64,000 nt of DNA from Roseivirga sp. E12 (GCF_017592825.1 NZ_JAGFMD010000002.1:186001-250000), one strand, 5' to 3'; shown: positions 17,171-25,694, counted from the first letter of the stretch. Numbers and translations are program-made. The notes: generated by a model from the letters alone, not told the origin.

Positions 17171-18061
17171 ATGCATCGAAGATTATCTCAATGGATTAAA
17201 GGCCTCATATGTTTACTGACCATTGTCTTTTTCAGCCATTCGTGCGATGACAGCTCTGAACCAAAAGGCGAGCAAAACATTCCCTATATCGAGCAGGCCC
17301 GAAAAGCCCTGATAATGGAACTGATCGTCAACGATCTGGAGAGTATTGTATTAAATGCAATGATCAATCTGGATCTTCAGGACCCTGGAGGAACTATAGA
17401 CACCCATATTGATTATAACATATTTTCACTTCGGGGAAACTGCGCTAGAGAAATAGATGCTGACAATAATCGATTGACACTTAAGCTCAACTCTTGTGTA
17501 GATGCCATTGACATTTTGAGAGCAGGAGATATGATAGTAGCATACGATGATTCATTTGATAGAACTGGCAATCTAATATCTGTCCAGTTAGTTGATTATC
17601 AATACGAAAATGTTACAATCAATGGCGACTTCACTATTCTTAATACTTCGGAAGTTGACTCAGAGGAGAAAAAATATGAAATCACATTCCCTCAAACTTC
17701 CTTAAAGTTCACAGATAGTACATTAGACTTTGACTTTTCAGGTACCAGATCAATGGTTGTTAGGGAGATTGAAGGTTCTATAAGAAACCCAGACATCGAA
17801 AGCCGCGTGGATGTAGACTGGAAAATAACTGAACAAGGCGGAGAGGTATTCAAAATAGAAGACAATGGGTATACCCAGTACAGACTAGACTGTTGGGCGG
17901 ATGGGTTTTACTTGCCTAGGGCAGGAGTCCAAGAAGTATCTGGAAGTGATTTTGAATTAACAATAGACTATTACAAATCAGGTTGTGGTCATGAATTTGC
18001 AATACTCACAAATGGTAATACCTTCGAAAATCTATCCTTAGAGGGTATATTTGAACAGTGA
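17171..18061 (+). CDS. Hypothetical SPII lipoprotein
   Basis: The N-terminus has basic residues, a hydrophobic run and a lipobox ending FSHSC at residue 25, followed by DDS. This suggests a lipoprotein, and the acidic residues after Cys are compatible with outer-membrane or surface sorting in Bacteroidota. The remaining 270 residues are beta-rich (alternating polar/hydrophobic strands such as GDFTILNTSEVDS and SRVDVDWKITEQGG) and contain Cys pairs that could form disulfides. I recognise no domain. It ends four bases before the stop codon of a convergent gene. Confidence 0.65.
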   Translation: MHRRLSQWIKGLICLLTIVFFSHSCDDSSEPKGEQNIPYIEQARKALIMELIVNDLESIVLNAMINLDLQDPGGTIDTHIDYNIFSLRGNCAREIDADNNRLTLKLNSCVDAIDILRAGDMIVAYDDSFDRTGNLISVQLVDYQYENVTINGDFTILNTSEVDSEEKKYEITFPQTSLKFTDSTLDFDFSGTRSMVVREIEGSIRNPDIESRVDVDWKITEQGGEVFKIEDNGYTQYRLDCWADGFYLPRAGVQEVSGSDFELTIDYYKSGCGHEFAILTNGNTFENLSLEGIFEQ

Positions 18062-18064
18062 TAT

Positions 18065-18580
18065 TCAAGCAACAGCCTTTGTAGAATTAAGTACCTTAAG
18101 TAACAATCGCTTGGTATCCAATGTCAAATTTCTACCTCTCTGCATAGCTTCATTCAGTTGACTCATTGACTTTGCCAGTGGTATAGCACGGGCGCTATCT
18201 ACAGAAACGACATATGGTTTAAAGCATTCCGCGAAAACTTGGATGCTATCCTCATTCAATTCATTGTCAAATTGAGAGACTAATTCGTATGCGTAACTTC
18301 GAACAATTGAATTTACAAGCCGAATAACATGCGACTTAGACATTCCCCTTTCGAAAGACATCATGCAATATCCCGAATGGGCAATTATATCACATATTTC
18401 TTCCTCGGATTTTATCAATTCCACAGGGTAAGGAAGATAAATTTTAGCACCAGAACGTAAAAGTCCTTGCCCTAAGCCTCTCATAATGTCGGTGTAAATA
18501 TTATTTTGATCTGGGGTTTTGGTGTAATGGGGTTCTCTATTGACGAATCCCATGCTAATGGTAAAAAAAGAATTTTTCAT
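18065..18580 (-). CDS. Uncharacterised protein, paralogue of its upstream neighbour
   Basis: The 171-residue product has no signal peptide or membrane segment and matches no family I know. It aligns end to end with the protein at 18700-19236: FFTISMGFVNRE with YYGLSMGLIRQT, IMRGLGQGL with IMKDLIQEF, GYCMMSFE with GYVIFSFQ, CFKPYVV with CFKPYCI, and RGRNLTLDTKRLLLKVLN with RGRGIPLVTKPSIVNLLLN. The pair arose by an old tandem duplication, since similarity is spread over the length but modest. Predicted as cytoplasmic alpha/beta. Confidence 0.6.
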   Translation of the reverse strand: MKNSFFTISMGFVNREPHYTKTPDQNNIYTDIMRGLGQGLLRSGAKIYLPYPVELIKSEEEICDIIAHSGYCMMSFERGMSKSHVIRLVNSIVRSYAYELVSQFDNELNEDSIQVFAECFKPYVVSVDSARAIPLAKSMSQLNEAMQRGRNLTLDTKRLLLKVLNSTKAVA

Positions 18581-18699
18581 CGGAGTTATTGAAATGAGTA
18601 ATAGTTTAACTCCGCCAGCTTTCGAAATGTATTAAAAAAATGATTATCTCCCAATTGAACTGAGTAAGGATTAAGTACAATACACTTTTACTGCCCTAT

Positions 18700-19236
18700 T
18701 CAATTAGCACTAAAGTTCCTATTTAGCAAAAGGTTTACGATTGATGGTTTTGTCACCAAGGGGATTCCTCTCCCCCTACTAATGACTTCTTTAAGTTCTT
18801 CTAAGACTATATCTACCACACTCTGCTTAGATAGGTCATCTGGAACAGCCTTTTCTATACAATAGGGCTTAAAGCACATTTTAAAATTTTCTACCGCAAT
18901 AGCATTATCAACTTTTTCTCTGGATGTCTTTGCAGCTCCGACTAGTTGTATGGCAAAATCTTCAACGACCAATTCTGCGTTTTTCAATACATCAGAAAAA
19001 TACTCTTCCGTTTGAAAGCTAAAAATCACATACCCTTCAACAGCCATCTCATTTATAAAATCTCCTAATTCACTAAGGTCTCTTTTTAAGAAAATGCAAT
19101 CGGCACCTATCTTATTAAATTCCTGTATAAGGTCCTTCATTATATGGACAAAGTAGTTGCTCTCTGAGATATGGTTGGTGGGTCTGTCGGTTTGCCTTAT
19201 TAATCCCATACTAAGGCCGTAGTAGTTCTTCTTCAT
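18700..19236 (-). CDS. Uncharacterised protein, paralogue of its downstream neighbour
   Basis: I chose the Met at 19236 (MKKNYYGLSMG) because it lines up with the start of the paralogue (MKNSFFTISMG). An in-frame Met at 19272 would add 12 residues. The product is about 178 residues, soluble, and of unknown function. Conserved blocks shared with the neighbour are SMG near the start, an IM-dLiqef-iGA segment, GYvifSF, a CFKPY motif and a terminal RGR-LxTK stretch. It lies 119 bp upstream of the paralogue and about 130 bp from the divergent RNase P RNA gene. Confidence 0.6.
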   Translation of the reverse strand: MKKNYYGLSMGLIRQTDRPTNHISESNYFVHIMKDLIQEFNKIGADCIFLKRDLSELGDFINEMAVEGYVIFSFQTEEYFSDVLKNAELVVEDFAIQLVGAAKTSREKVDNAIAVENFKMCFKPYCIEKAVPDDLSKQSVVDIVLEELKEVISRGRGIPLVTKPSIVNLLLNRNFSAN

Positions 19237-19365
19237 AATGGCTGCATCTAGTTTCTTTAAGCTTGATACCACTCACCTCAAAATAGTTATCAATATTTTT
19301 TTGTTAATCCCGCAGGTTGAGGCAAACTTTTGGGGAGAATTCAAATTCCCTTTCTGCAATAACCA

Positions 19366-19373
19366 TACCTTTG
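19366..19373 (+). promoter_or_regulatory. -7 promoter box of rnpB
   Basis: TACCTTTG matches the Bacteroidota -7 element and sits about six bases before the expected RNA 5' end. No TTTG is seen at -33. Confidence 0.6.
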
Positions 19374-19375
19374 TA

Positions 19376-19686
19376 CAAGCAAGCCATCTTATCGCCCCGA
19401 CAAGTCGGGGAGGAAAGTCCGGGCACCATAGGGAAGCATAGCGGCTAACGGCCGTCACCCCGACTTGTCGGGGAAGGACTAGTGCAACAGAAAGGATGTA
19501 CAGGTAATGCTGTAGTGAAATCAGGTAAACTCTATGCGGTGAAATGCCACGTAAGCCTACGTTTGAGGGTACCCGCCCAATGTAGGTGGGTAGGCAGATT
19601 GATCTTGACAGCAATGTCTCGACTAGATAAATGATAAGAACGTCTCGATTAGTCGAGATATGACAGAACCCGGCTTATCGGCTTGT
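19376..19686 (+). ncRNA. rnpB: RNase P RNA, class A
   Basis: Catalytic RNA of RNase P, which matures tRNA 5' ends. The bacterial hallmarks are in order: GAGGAAAGTCCGGGC with CCATAGGG near the 5' end, AGTGCAACAGAAAG, a GGTAAACTC segment, TAGATAAATGATAAG, and the 3' ACAGAACCCGGCTTATCGG. Terminal CAAGC and GCTTG close helix P1. Two stem-loops, 19395-19410 (before the GAGGAAAG block, P3 position) and 19457-19472, are exact reverse complements of each other. The ends are set from P1 pairing and are good to a few bases. Confidence 0.96.
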
Positions 19687-19690
19687 TTTT

Positions 19691-19735
19691 AAAAAGGTCG
19701 TGGCAAACTATTTGTTTAGAATGTCACGACCTTTT
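19691..19735 (+). terminator. Terminator after rnpB
   Basis: AAAAAGGTCGTG (19691-19702) pairs with CACGACCTTTT (19725-19735) over a 22-base loop, giving a stem with a short T-tract just downstream of the RNase P RNA. Confidence 0.7.
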
Positions 19736-19758
19736 AATATTGACAAAACTTAAATTCT

Positions 19759-20913
19759 ATGGCCAAGATCTTAATCATTGATGACGAACAGAGTATCAGA
19801 AGCACTCTCAGAGAAATTCTCGAATATGAGAAGTACACAATTGATGAAGCCAAGGATGGTCAAGAAGGTCTGGATAAGCTGATTGCCAACAAGTACGATA
19901 TTGCCCTATGTGATGTTAAAATGCCCAAAATGGACGGCATCGAATTACTAGAGCGCGTCCAAATGGCAGGCATTGATACTCAGTTCATCATGATATCGGC
20001 ACATGGCACTATCGAAACTGCGGTAGACGCCACCAAAATGGGAGCCTTTGATTTTGTACCAAAACCCCCGGACTTAAACCGTCTTTTACTCACTGTCAAA
20101 AATGCTTTGGATAAGAGTTCGCTTGTCACGGAGACGAAAACTCTCAAAAAGAAACTCTCCAAGCGTTATGAGATGATTGGCGAATCGGACTCTCTGTCTG
20201 TGGTCAAAGAAATGATGGACAAAGTCGGTCCTACTGATGCCAGAGTTCTTATTACAGGACCAAATGGTAGCGGAAAAGAACTTGTTGCAAGGGGAATACA
20301 CGAACGTAGCAATCGTTCCAGCGCCCCTTTCATAGAGGTTAACTGTGCTGCCATTCCAGCTGAACTTATTGAAAGTGAATTATTCGGACATGAAAAGGGT
20401 GCTTTCACATCTGCTCATAAGCAACGCATAGGCAAATTTGAACAAGCCAATGATGGAACGCTCTTCCTAGATGAAATTGGTGACATGAGCCTTTCAGCTC
20501 AGGCAAAAGTTCTTCGAGCACTGCAAGAACATAAGATCACAAGAGTAGGTGGTGATAAAGACATCAACGTTAATGTCAGGGTACTAGCAGCAACAAATAA
20601 GGATTTAAAAAAGGAGATTGGTGAGGCCACTTTCCGAGAAGACCTTTATCACCGATTGAGCGTAATCCTAGTTCAAGTACCACCTTTGAAAGAACGAAAG
20701 GATGACATCCCTTTACTAGTCGATAAGTTTTTAGATGATATAGCGCACGAATACGGCACCAAAAAGAAAGAAGTAACTGCAGATGGGCTAAAGGCTTTGC
20801 AAGCCTATGACTGGTCAGGTAACATTCGAGAACTTCGAAATGTAACGGAAAGGTTGGTGATCATGTGCGGTGAAAGCATTGATGCAGAAGATATAAAGAA
20901 ATATTTGGTCTAA
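19759..20913 (+). CDS. NtrC-family response regulator (REC + sigma-54 AAA+), no DNA-binding domain
   Basis: The receiver domain (1-120) has the phospho-acceptor Asp52 in ALCDVKMPKMDG and Lys102. The AAA+ domain (about 138-365) has Walker A GPNGSGKE (167-174), Walker B LFLDEIGD (235-242), arginine fingers in REDLYHRL and sensor II GNIRELRN. The sigma-54 contact loop is GAFTSA (214-219) instead of the usual GAFTGA. The protein stops at residue 384, right after the AAA+ lid, so the Fis-type helix-turn-helix of NtrC is absent. It probably activates sigma-54 holoenzyme without site-specific DNA binding, as FlgR- and CtcC-type regulators do. No kinase gene is adjacent. Confidence 0.93.
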   Translation: MAKILIIDDEQSIRSTLREILEYEKYTIDEAKDGQEGLDKLIANKYDIALCDVKMPKMDGIELLERVQMAGIDTQFIMISAHGTIETAVDATKMGAFDFVPKPPDLNRLLLTVKNALDKSSLVTETKTLKKKLSKRYEMIGESDSLSVVKEMMDKVGPTDARVLITGPNGSGKELVARGIHERSNRSSAPFIEVNCAAIPAELIESELFGHEKGAFTSAHKQRIGKFEQANDGTLFLDEIGDMSLSAQAKVLRALQEHKITRVGGDKDINVNVRVLAATNKDLKKEIGEATFREDLYHRLSVILVQVPPLKERKDDIPLLVDKFLDDIAHEYGTKKKEVTADGLKALQAYDWSGNIRELRNVTERLVIMCGESIDAEDIKKYLV

Positions 20914-20915
20914 AA

Positions 20916-21056
20916 TTAAAACTGACCTTCTTTTTTCTCTTTCTTTTCTTCCTTTTTATCAACCTTGGCATAAGCCGGACAGATTTTTTGTGCACAAGAA
21001 GTTATGCCCAAAAAAGCCACAGCAAGCGCTATAATGATGATTTTCTTCTTATTCAT
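20916..21056 (-). CDS. Small lipoprotein, 46 residues
   Basis: The minus strand from the ATG at 21056 encodes a short basic n-region (MNKKK), a hydrophobic stretch and a lipobox GITSC at residue 21. The mature peptide is only 26 residues: AQKICPAYAKV followed by a Lys/Glu-rich tail. The CPAYAK segment recurs in small Bacteroidota lipoproteins as far as I recall. It fills the space between two larger genes and ends 3 bp after the convergent NtrC-type gene. Function unknown. Confidence 0.65.
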   Translation of the reverse strand: MNKKKIIIIALAVAFLGITSCAQKICPAYAKVDKKEEKKEKKEGQF

Positions 21057-21152
21057 TTGAGTAGTTATACAACAAAGTTAAAAATTAACCCTAAACAAAA
21101 TAATCTTATTCCAGGCTAACCTATCTCGAAACGACCTGATTTTGACTTTATT

Positions 21153-22142
21153 TTAAATCATCATCAAGTTACAACCTCGGAGTTCAGCATTGTCAATTCG
21201 CCCTCTTACCTCAAAGTTTCCATTCTCAAAAACCTCTCCCATGTCCTTAGTTTCAATAAATGAGCAGGTCATGAAATTAGCCAAATCAATAATATTCAAC
21301 CCACCATTTCTGCCTTTAAATGGATAAGCCAGAGGGTCATTCAAATCTCTAGAGATTACCTTCATAGTACGGCTGGGAGAGAAAATACCCTCCCCGTGAG
21401 AATATGCTTGAGAAAAAAGCTCAGTCATTCCATACTCAGAATGTACTTTCTCGACACCAAAGGCACTTTTTAAAACTGAATGAACATCATCTCTTATCAT
21501 TTCTTCTCTTCGGCCCTTCATTCCTCCAGTTTCCATAACAGTCAATGCTGGATACTCCATTTGGAATCTCTCAGCGAAGTCTAATAACCCAAAGGTTACT
21601 CCAATGAGTAGTGTCTTTTTTTCTTGATCTCTCAACGAAATCAAGGTATTATTCAAGGATTCCCACTCGTTGAGGAAAAAGCCAGAATTATCATTATCAC
21701 TTTCGCAGATGAAATAGTTTACCATCGAAATAAGTCCAGAGTTACTTCTTTCAAGGTATGAGGGTAGCAAAGCGAGAATTGTATGATCTTTTACGGAACC
21801 ATAAACAGTTTCGAAACCTCTAAGGCAATTCTGGAGATAAAAAGACTCGTCAAAAACATAATGCTTGCTGGTCTGACTTTGGGTTGTACCGCTGCTTTCA
21901 AAAACACAATCGGTGTTCCATTCTCCAGTTTTGACGTTTTTGGTCTTGAAGAATTCAATTGGTAAAAAGGGGATATCGTAGATATTGGTGACATCATGTT
22001 CTTGCTTACCCAGAGCCTGAACATACGATCGGTATATAGGGTTATGCCTAAATTGAAATCTAAAAATTTCAAGTGCAAGATCATCAAATGTCAAAGAGTT
22101 GACAGAAATAATTCTTTGAGATAAACTATTGATATCAGGCAT
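21153..22142 (-). CDS. LuxE-like acyl-protein synthetase/acyltransferase domain protein
   Basis: The 329 residues belong to the LuxE/acyl-protein synthetase family, related to the adenylate-forming superfamily: FLPIEFFKTKNV, FESSGTTQSQTSKHYV (the Ser/Thr/Gly-rich nucleotide-binding loop), ALLPSYLERSNSGLISMV, METGGMKGRREE and HSEYGMTELFSQAY. In luminous bacteria LuxE activates fatty acids for aldehyde synthesis. No other lux gene is present here, and the Bacteroidota members have unknown acyl substrates. It is a single gene, divergent from the lipoprotein at 22211. Confidence 0.8.
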   Translation of the reverse strand: MPDINSLSQRIISVNSLTFDDLALEIFRFQFRHNPIYRSYVQALGKQEHDVTNIYDIPFLPIEFFKTKNVKTGEWNTDCVFESSGTTQSQTSKHYVFDESFYLQNCLRGFETVYGSVKDHTILALLPSYLERSNSGLISMVNYFICESDNDNSGFFLNEWESLNNTLISLRDQEKKTLLIGVTFGLLDFAERFQMEYPALTVMETGGMKGRREEMIRDDVHSVLKSAFGVEKVHSEYGMTELFSQAYSHGEGIFSPSRTMKVISRDLNDPLAYPFKGRNGGLNIIDLANFMTCSFIETKDMGEVFENGNFEVRGRIDNAELRGCNLMMI

Positions 22143-22210
22143 TCGTTATTGACAATGGGAAGACTATTAGGGCAAATATTGCTATAATTGTACTCTTTTA
22201 AATGCTTTGC

Positions 22211-22978
22211 ATGAGAATTACACACTTTTCAAAGGTTTTGTTGGCCATAACAGCTCTCGGGCTGGTCGCAATTGGCTGCAATAAGCCCCCAGATTTACCG
22301 GATGCTCCAGCTATCAGTTTTGATAATATCACTTTTCAAATTAGGAATGAGGGTGACCCTCTTTTTGAGGAAACAGTACTGAGCCTCTCATTTAATGTAG
22401 AAGATGGCAACGGGGATTTGGGCCTTGATGGTAATGAAAACAATGCCCCATATAACTCTTTCGGATTAGTAACTGGCCCTAACGGATTTATTGAGTTTGG
22501 AGAGAGACCAACTGACCCTCCTTTTTCTTGTGTGAATTATGTTATTGAGGATAGAGAAAATCTAGACCTTAATAATGACGCTGATTTTCTAGACACACTA
22601 TTGATCAATTTCAACGAAAATCAATTTAACATTGAAGTTGATTTTTTGGTTAAAAACAATGGTGTTTTTGAAGAGCTTGAGATGAGAGCTCAGCCTCGAG
22701 GTAGCGCAAATAAAACTACCTTATGTGGTATCTCATTCGATGGAAGGTTCCCATGCCTTTCTAGTGAAGATAATCCATGCGATTTTATTCGAAACAACGA
22801 TCGCCCAATCGAAGGCGTGGTTACTTATGAGATGAATTCAGGTTTGTTCCTTCCCATTTTTAGGACGGACACACTGATGCTGGAATTCAAAATTCGTGAT
22901 CGTGCCTTAAACGAGAGCAATGTGGCCAGAACTGAGGAATTCACTCTTCAGGGCATCACAATTGCCTCTACCAACTAG
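22211..22978 (+). CDS. Hypothetical SPII lipoprotein
   Basis: MRITHFSKVLLAITALGLVAIGC is a clear lipoprotein signal with the lipidated Cys at residue 23. An ATG nine bases upstream (22202) is an alternative start. The mature part is beta-rich, contains FNVEDGNGDLGLDGNE (an Asp-rich, possibly Ca-binding stretch seen in many Bacteroidota surface lipoproteins) and ends in a Gly-poor strand-rich region. No family assigned. Its TAG stop shares the palindrome CTAG (22975-22978) with the stop of the convergent E1 gene. Confidence 0.65.
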   Translation: MRITHFSKVLLAITALGLVAIGCNKPPDLPDAPAISFDNITFQIRNEGDPLFEETVLSLSFNVEDGNGDLGLDGNENNAPYNSFGLVTGPNGFIEFGERPTDPPFSCVNYVIEDRENLDLNNDADFLDTLLINFNENQFNIEVDFLVKNNGVFEELEMRAQPRGSANKTTLCGISFDGRFPCLSSEDNPCDFIRNNDRPIEGVVTYEMNSGLFLPIFRTDTLMLEFKIRDRALNESNVARTEEFTLQGITIASTN

Positions 22979-25389
22979 TAAATCTCAGGAAATCCAACTG
23001 GGTCGGACTCACTCATTAGTTCATAAATCTTATCGAATACCGTCTCAGTATTTGGCTTAGAGAAGTAATCCCCATCAGAAGCATACGCTGGTCTGTGTTC
23101 TTTTGCTGCGATAGTCACTGGTTGAGAATCGAGCTGTAAGTAACCTTGTTGCTCTTCCAGAACCTTCTGCATCATGTAAGCCGAGGCACCGCCTGGTACA
23201 TCTTCATCAGCAAACACCACACGATTCGTTTTCTTGAGTGATTCAATGATTGAATGATCAACATCGAATGGAAGTAATGTTTGCACATCAATGACTTCAA
23301 CCGAAATACCAACTTCTTCTAGTTCTTGTGCCGCTTGCATTACCACTCTACACATCGAGCCATAAGTCACGACAGTCACATCTTCACCACTTCTCAGTAT
23401 CTCTGGTTTACCTAATGGTACAGTGAATTCACCAATGTTATCTGGGATTCTCTCTTTTAATCTATACCCATTAAGACATTCAATGATTAATGCTGGATCA
23501 TCAGATTTAAGCATGGTATTATAGAAACCAGCAGCTTGTGTCATATCTCTAGGCACTAATACATTAATACCTCTAAGACTGCTCAAAATCATTCCAATTG
23601 GTGATCCTGAGTGCCATACTCCTTCTAGTCTATGGCCTCTTGTTCTAATAATGAGTGGCGCCTTTTGACCCCCTGCCGTCCTGTACTGCAGGGTAGCTAA
23701 GTCATCAGAAAGTGTTTGAATCGCGTATAGCAAATAATCCAGGTATTGGATTTCTGTTATTGGTCTAAGCCCTCTCAAGGCTGCACCAATTCCCTGACCG
23801 ATGATGGTAGTCTCTCGAATTCCGGTATCCGTTACTCTCAGCTGCCCATACTTATCTTGAAGACCTGCAAATGCCTGATTTACATCACCGATTTTCCCTA
23901 CATCCTCGCCAATGGCAAAAACGCGAGGATCTCTACTCATGGCTGCATCGAAGCAAGCCTGAAGTACTTCCCTCCCATCAACCAATGGTGATGACTCCGA
24001 AAACTCAGCTTCGATCTCTTCTACCCTTAAGGAAGCATCTGCAGATTCGCTCATCACATGAGAATTAAAACGTGAATGGTTCTCCTTATTCGCATTCTCT
24101 AGCCAAGCGACCAGTGAGGCTCTCGCAGATGTTTCTTCGTTACGAGTAATTCTCAAAACCTTCTTGACGACCTTAAAAGTGTCAAGTCTGATTGAGTTTA
24201 GGGTACTTTTGAGTTCTGAAACGATTTGAAGGATGGTGCCTCCATGTGCACTTTCGCTTCCTAAGGCCTCAAGAATTTCTACTGCCTTGTCTTGGTCTTT
24301 TTTGATATCATCGATAAAACCATTCCAAGCATTCTGTCTAGCAGTTTTTGCGGTAGCTTTAGCTTCCTTTTCAATTTCAGCTATTTCTTCTTCGCTAGAG
24401 ATATTGTTCTCAAGAATCCACTTCTTAAACTGGACAAGGCAGTCATGCTCCTTCTCCCATTCAAGTCTCTCTTTTGGTTTATAGCGTTCATGGGATCCAG
24501 ATGTAGAGTGCCCTTGAGGTTGAGTCATCTCCTGAACATGAATTAGAACAGGGACATGCTCTTCTCTTGCTATTTTAGTTCCTTTTTCAAAGGCATCAAT
24601 TAGTCCCAAGTAGTCCCAACCTTTTGCCTTAATAATCTCGTAACCTGATTTAGTCTTTGTTCTTTGCATTCCAGAAAGGAATTCAGAGATACTCCCACCT
24701 GTTGTATGATACTCTTTCGGCACAGAAATCCCATAGTCATCGTCCCAAACAGACATAACCATCGGGACCTGAAGAACGCCAGCGGCATTAATGCTTTCAT
24801 AGAAATGCCCTTCTGATGTAGAAGCATTTCCGATTGTGCCAAAGGCTACCTCATTTCCCTTGATGGAGAAATCGCTGAGTCCGTGTAATTCTTTGTTTTC
24901 TCTATAGAGTTTGGAAGCATAAGCTAAACCCACTAAACGTGGCATCTGACCTGCAGTCGGAGAAATATCAGCACTGGAGTTCTTCATTTCCGTCTGCTTC
25001 TTCCAATCTCCATTTTCGTCTAAAAGACGATTCGCAAAGTGGCCATTCATTAGTCTGCCGCCAGACGCTGGTTCTGCCTCTATAGAAGTGTGAGCATATA
25101 ATTGAGCGAAGTATTGCTGAATAGTCAAGCCTTCAATAGCAAACATGAAGGTTTGATCGCGGTAATAACCGGATCTAAAGTCTCCATTCTGGAAGACTTT
25201 GGCCATGGCGATTTGAGCTAATTCTTTACCATCACCGAAGATGCCAAACTTTGCCTTCCCCATGAAGACTTCCTTTCGGCCTATCAAACTAGCTTCTCTA
25301 CTTTCAAAGACTAGGCGATAATCTCTAAGGACATCTTCTACACTAACCTTTCGCTTGTTAATACTCTTTGTTGCTCCCACAGGCTTCAT
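22975..25389 (-). CDS. Fused 2-oxoacid dehydrogenase E1 component, alpha plus beta
   Basis: Thiamine-diphosphate enzyme that decarboxylates 2-oxoacids and passes the acyl group to E2 lipoyl domains. The N-terminal half is E1-alpha (YYRDQTFMFAIEG, GTIGNASTSEGHFYESINAAG as the ThDP/Mg region, QGHSTSGSHERY), and the C-terminal half from about residue 470 is E1-beta (FAIGEDVGKIGDVNQAF, RVTDTGIRETTIIGQGIGAA, VVTYGSMCRVV, EDVPGGASAYM). I prefer the start MKPVGATK at 25389; an upstream ATG at 25440 would add 17 residues. The fusion is common in Bacteroidota. Pyruvate versus branched-chain substrate cannot be decided. E2 and E3 are not nearby. Confidence 0.9.
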   Translation of the reverse strand: MKPVGATKSINKRKVSVEDVLRDYRLVFESREASLIGRKEVFMGKAKFGIFGDGKELAQIAMAKVFQNGDFRSGYYRDQTFMFAIEGLTIQQYFAQLYAHTSIEAEPASGGRLMNGHFANRLLDENGDWKKQTEMKNSSADISPTAGQMPRLVGLAYASKLYRENKELHGLSDFSIKGNEVAFGTIGNASTSEGHFYESINAAGVLQVPMVMSVWDDDYGISVPKEYHTTGGSISEFLSGMQRTKTKSGYEIIKAKGWDYLGLIDAFEKGTKIAREEHVPVLIHVQEMTQPQGHSTSGSHERYKPKERLEWEKEHDCLVQFKKWILENNISSEEEIAEIEKEAKATAKTARQNAWNGFIDDIKKDQDKAVEILEALGSESAHGGTILQIVSELKSTLNSIRLDTFKVVKKVLRITRNEETSARASLVAWLENANKENHSRFNSHVMSESADASLRVEEIEAEFSESSPLVDGREVLQACFDAAMSRDPRVFAIGEDVGKIGDVNQAFAGLQDKYGQLRVTDTGIRETTIIGQGIGAALRGLRPITEIQYLDYLLYAIQTLSDDLATLQYRTAGGQKAPLIIRTRGHRLEGVWHSGSPIGMILSSLRGINVLVPRDMTQAAGFYNTMLKSDDPALIIECLNGYRLKERIPDNIGEFTVPLGKPEILRSGEDVTVVTYGSMCRVVMQAAQELEEVGISVEVIDVQTLLPFDVDHSIIESLKKTNRVVFADEDVPGGASAYMMQKVLEEQQGYLQLDSQPVTIAAKEHRPAYASDGDYFSKPNTETVFDKIYELMSESDPVGFPEIY

Positions 25390-25662
25390 GGTTTTAATGA
25401 ACGGTTGTTTCCCAATCAAATGGAACACAAAAGTAATCAATATTTAAGACAAATCAAATTTGGTTTAAGAAGCAAAAAGACACCATTCATAGAATATTAT
25501 TCTGTGAATGATTTTTGAATCAAATCTCAAATTCAAATAACAGAGATTAGCAAAATTTTATTCTTTTCAATTTTGATCAAAAAGAACATAATTTTGAGAT
25601 TAGCCTATGTAGTCACATTTCCTTCTGATTATCAGTACCTAAGTGCTTTTTTATTTCAATAG

Positions 25663-25672
25663 CAAACGTTTG
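25663..25672. promoter_or_regulatory. LacI-type operator-like palindrome upstream of ald
   Basis: CAAACGTTTG is a perfect 10-bp palindrome with the central CG typical of LacI/CcpA-family operators. It ends 14 bases before the ald -7 box, so it overlaps where the -33 element should be. The same core occurs at 34662-34671 in the starch locus. Confidence 0.4.
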
Positions 25673-25686
25673 TTATCTCCACTTGC

Positions 25687-25694
25687 TATATTTG
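25687..25694 (+). promoter_or_regulatory. -7 promoter box of ald
   Basis: TATATTTG matches TAnnTTTG, 30 bases ahead of the preferred ald start codon. Confidence 0.55.

Noticed and set aside
20914-20960. Possible lost HTH region of the NtrC-type regulator after a frameshift.
   Set aside because: The sequence after the stop is the end of the small lipoprotein gene on the other strand; no Fis-like helices are encoded in any frame.
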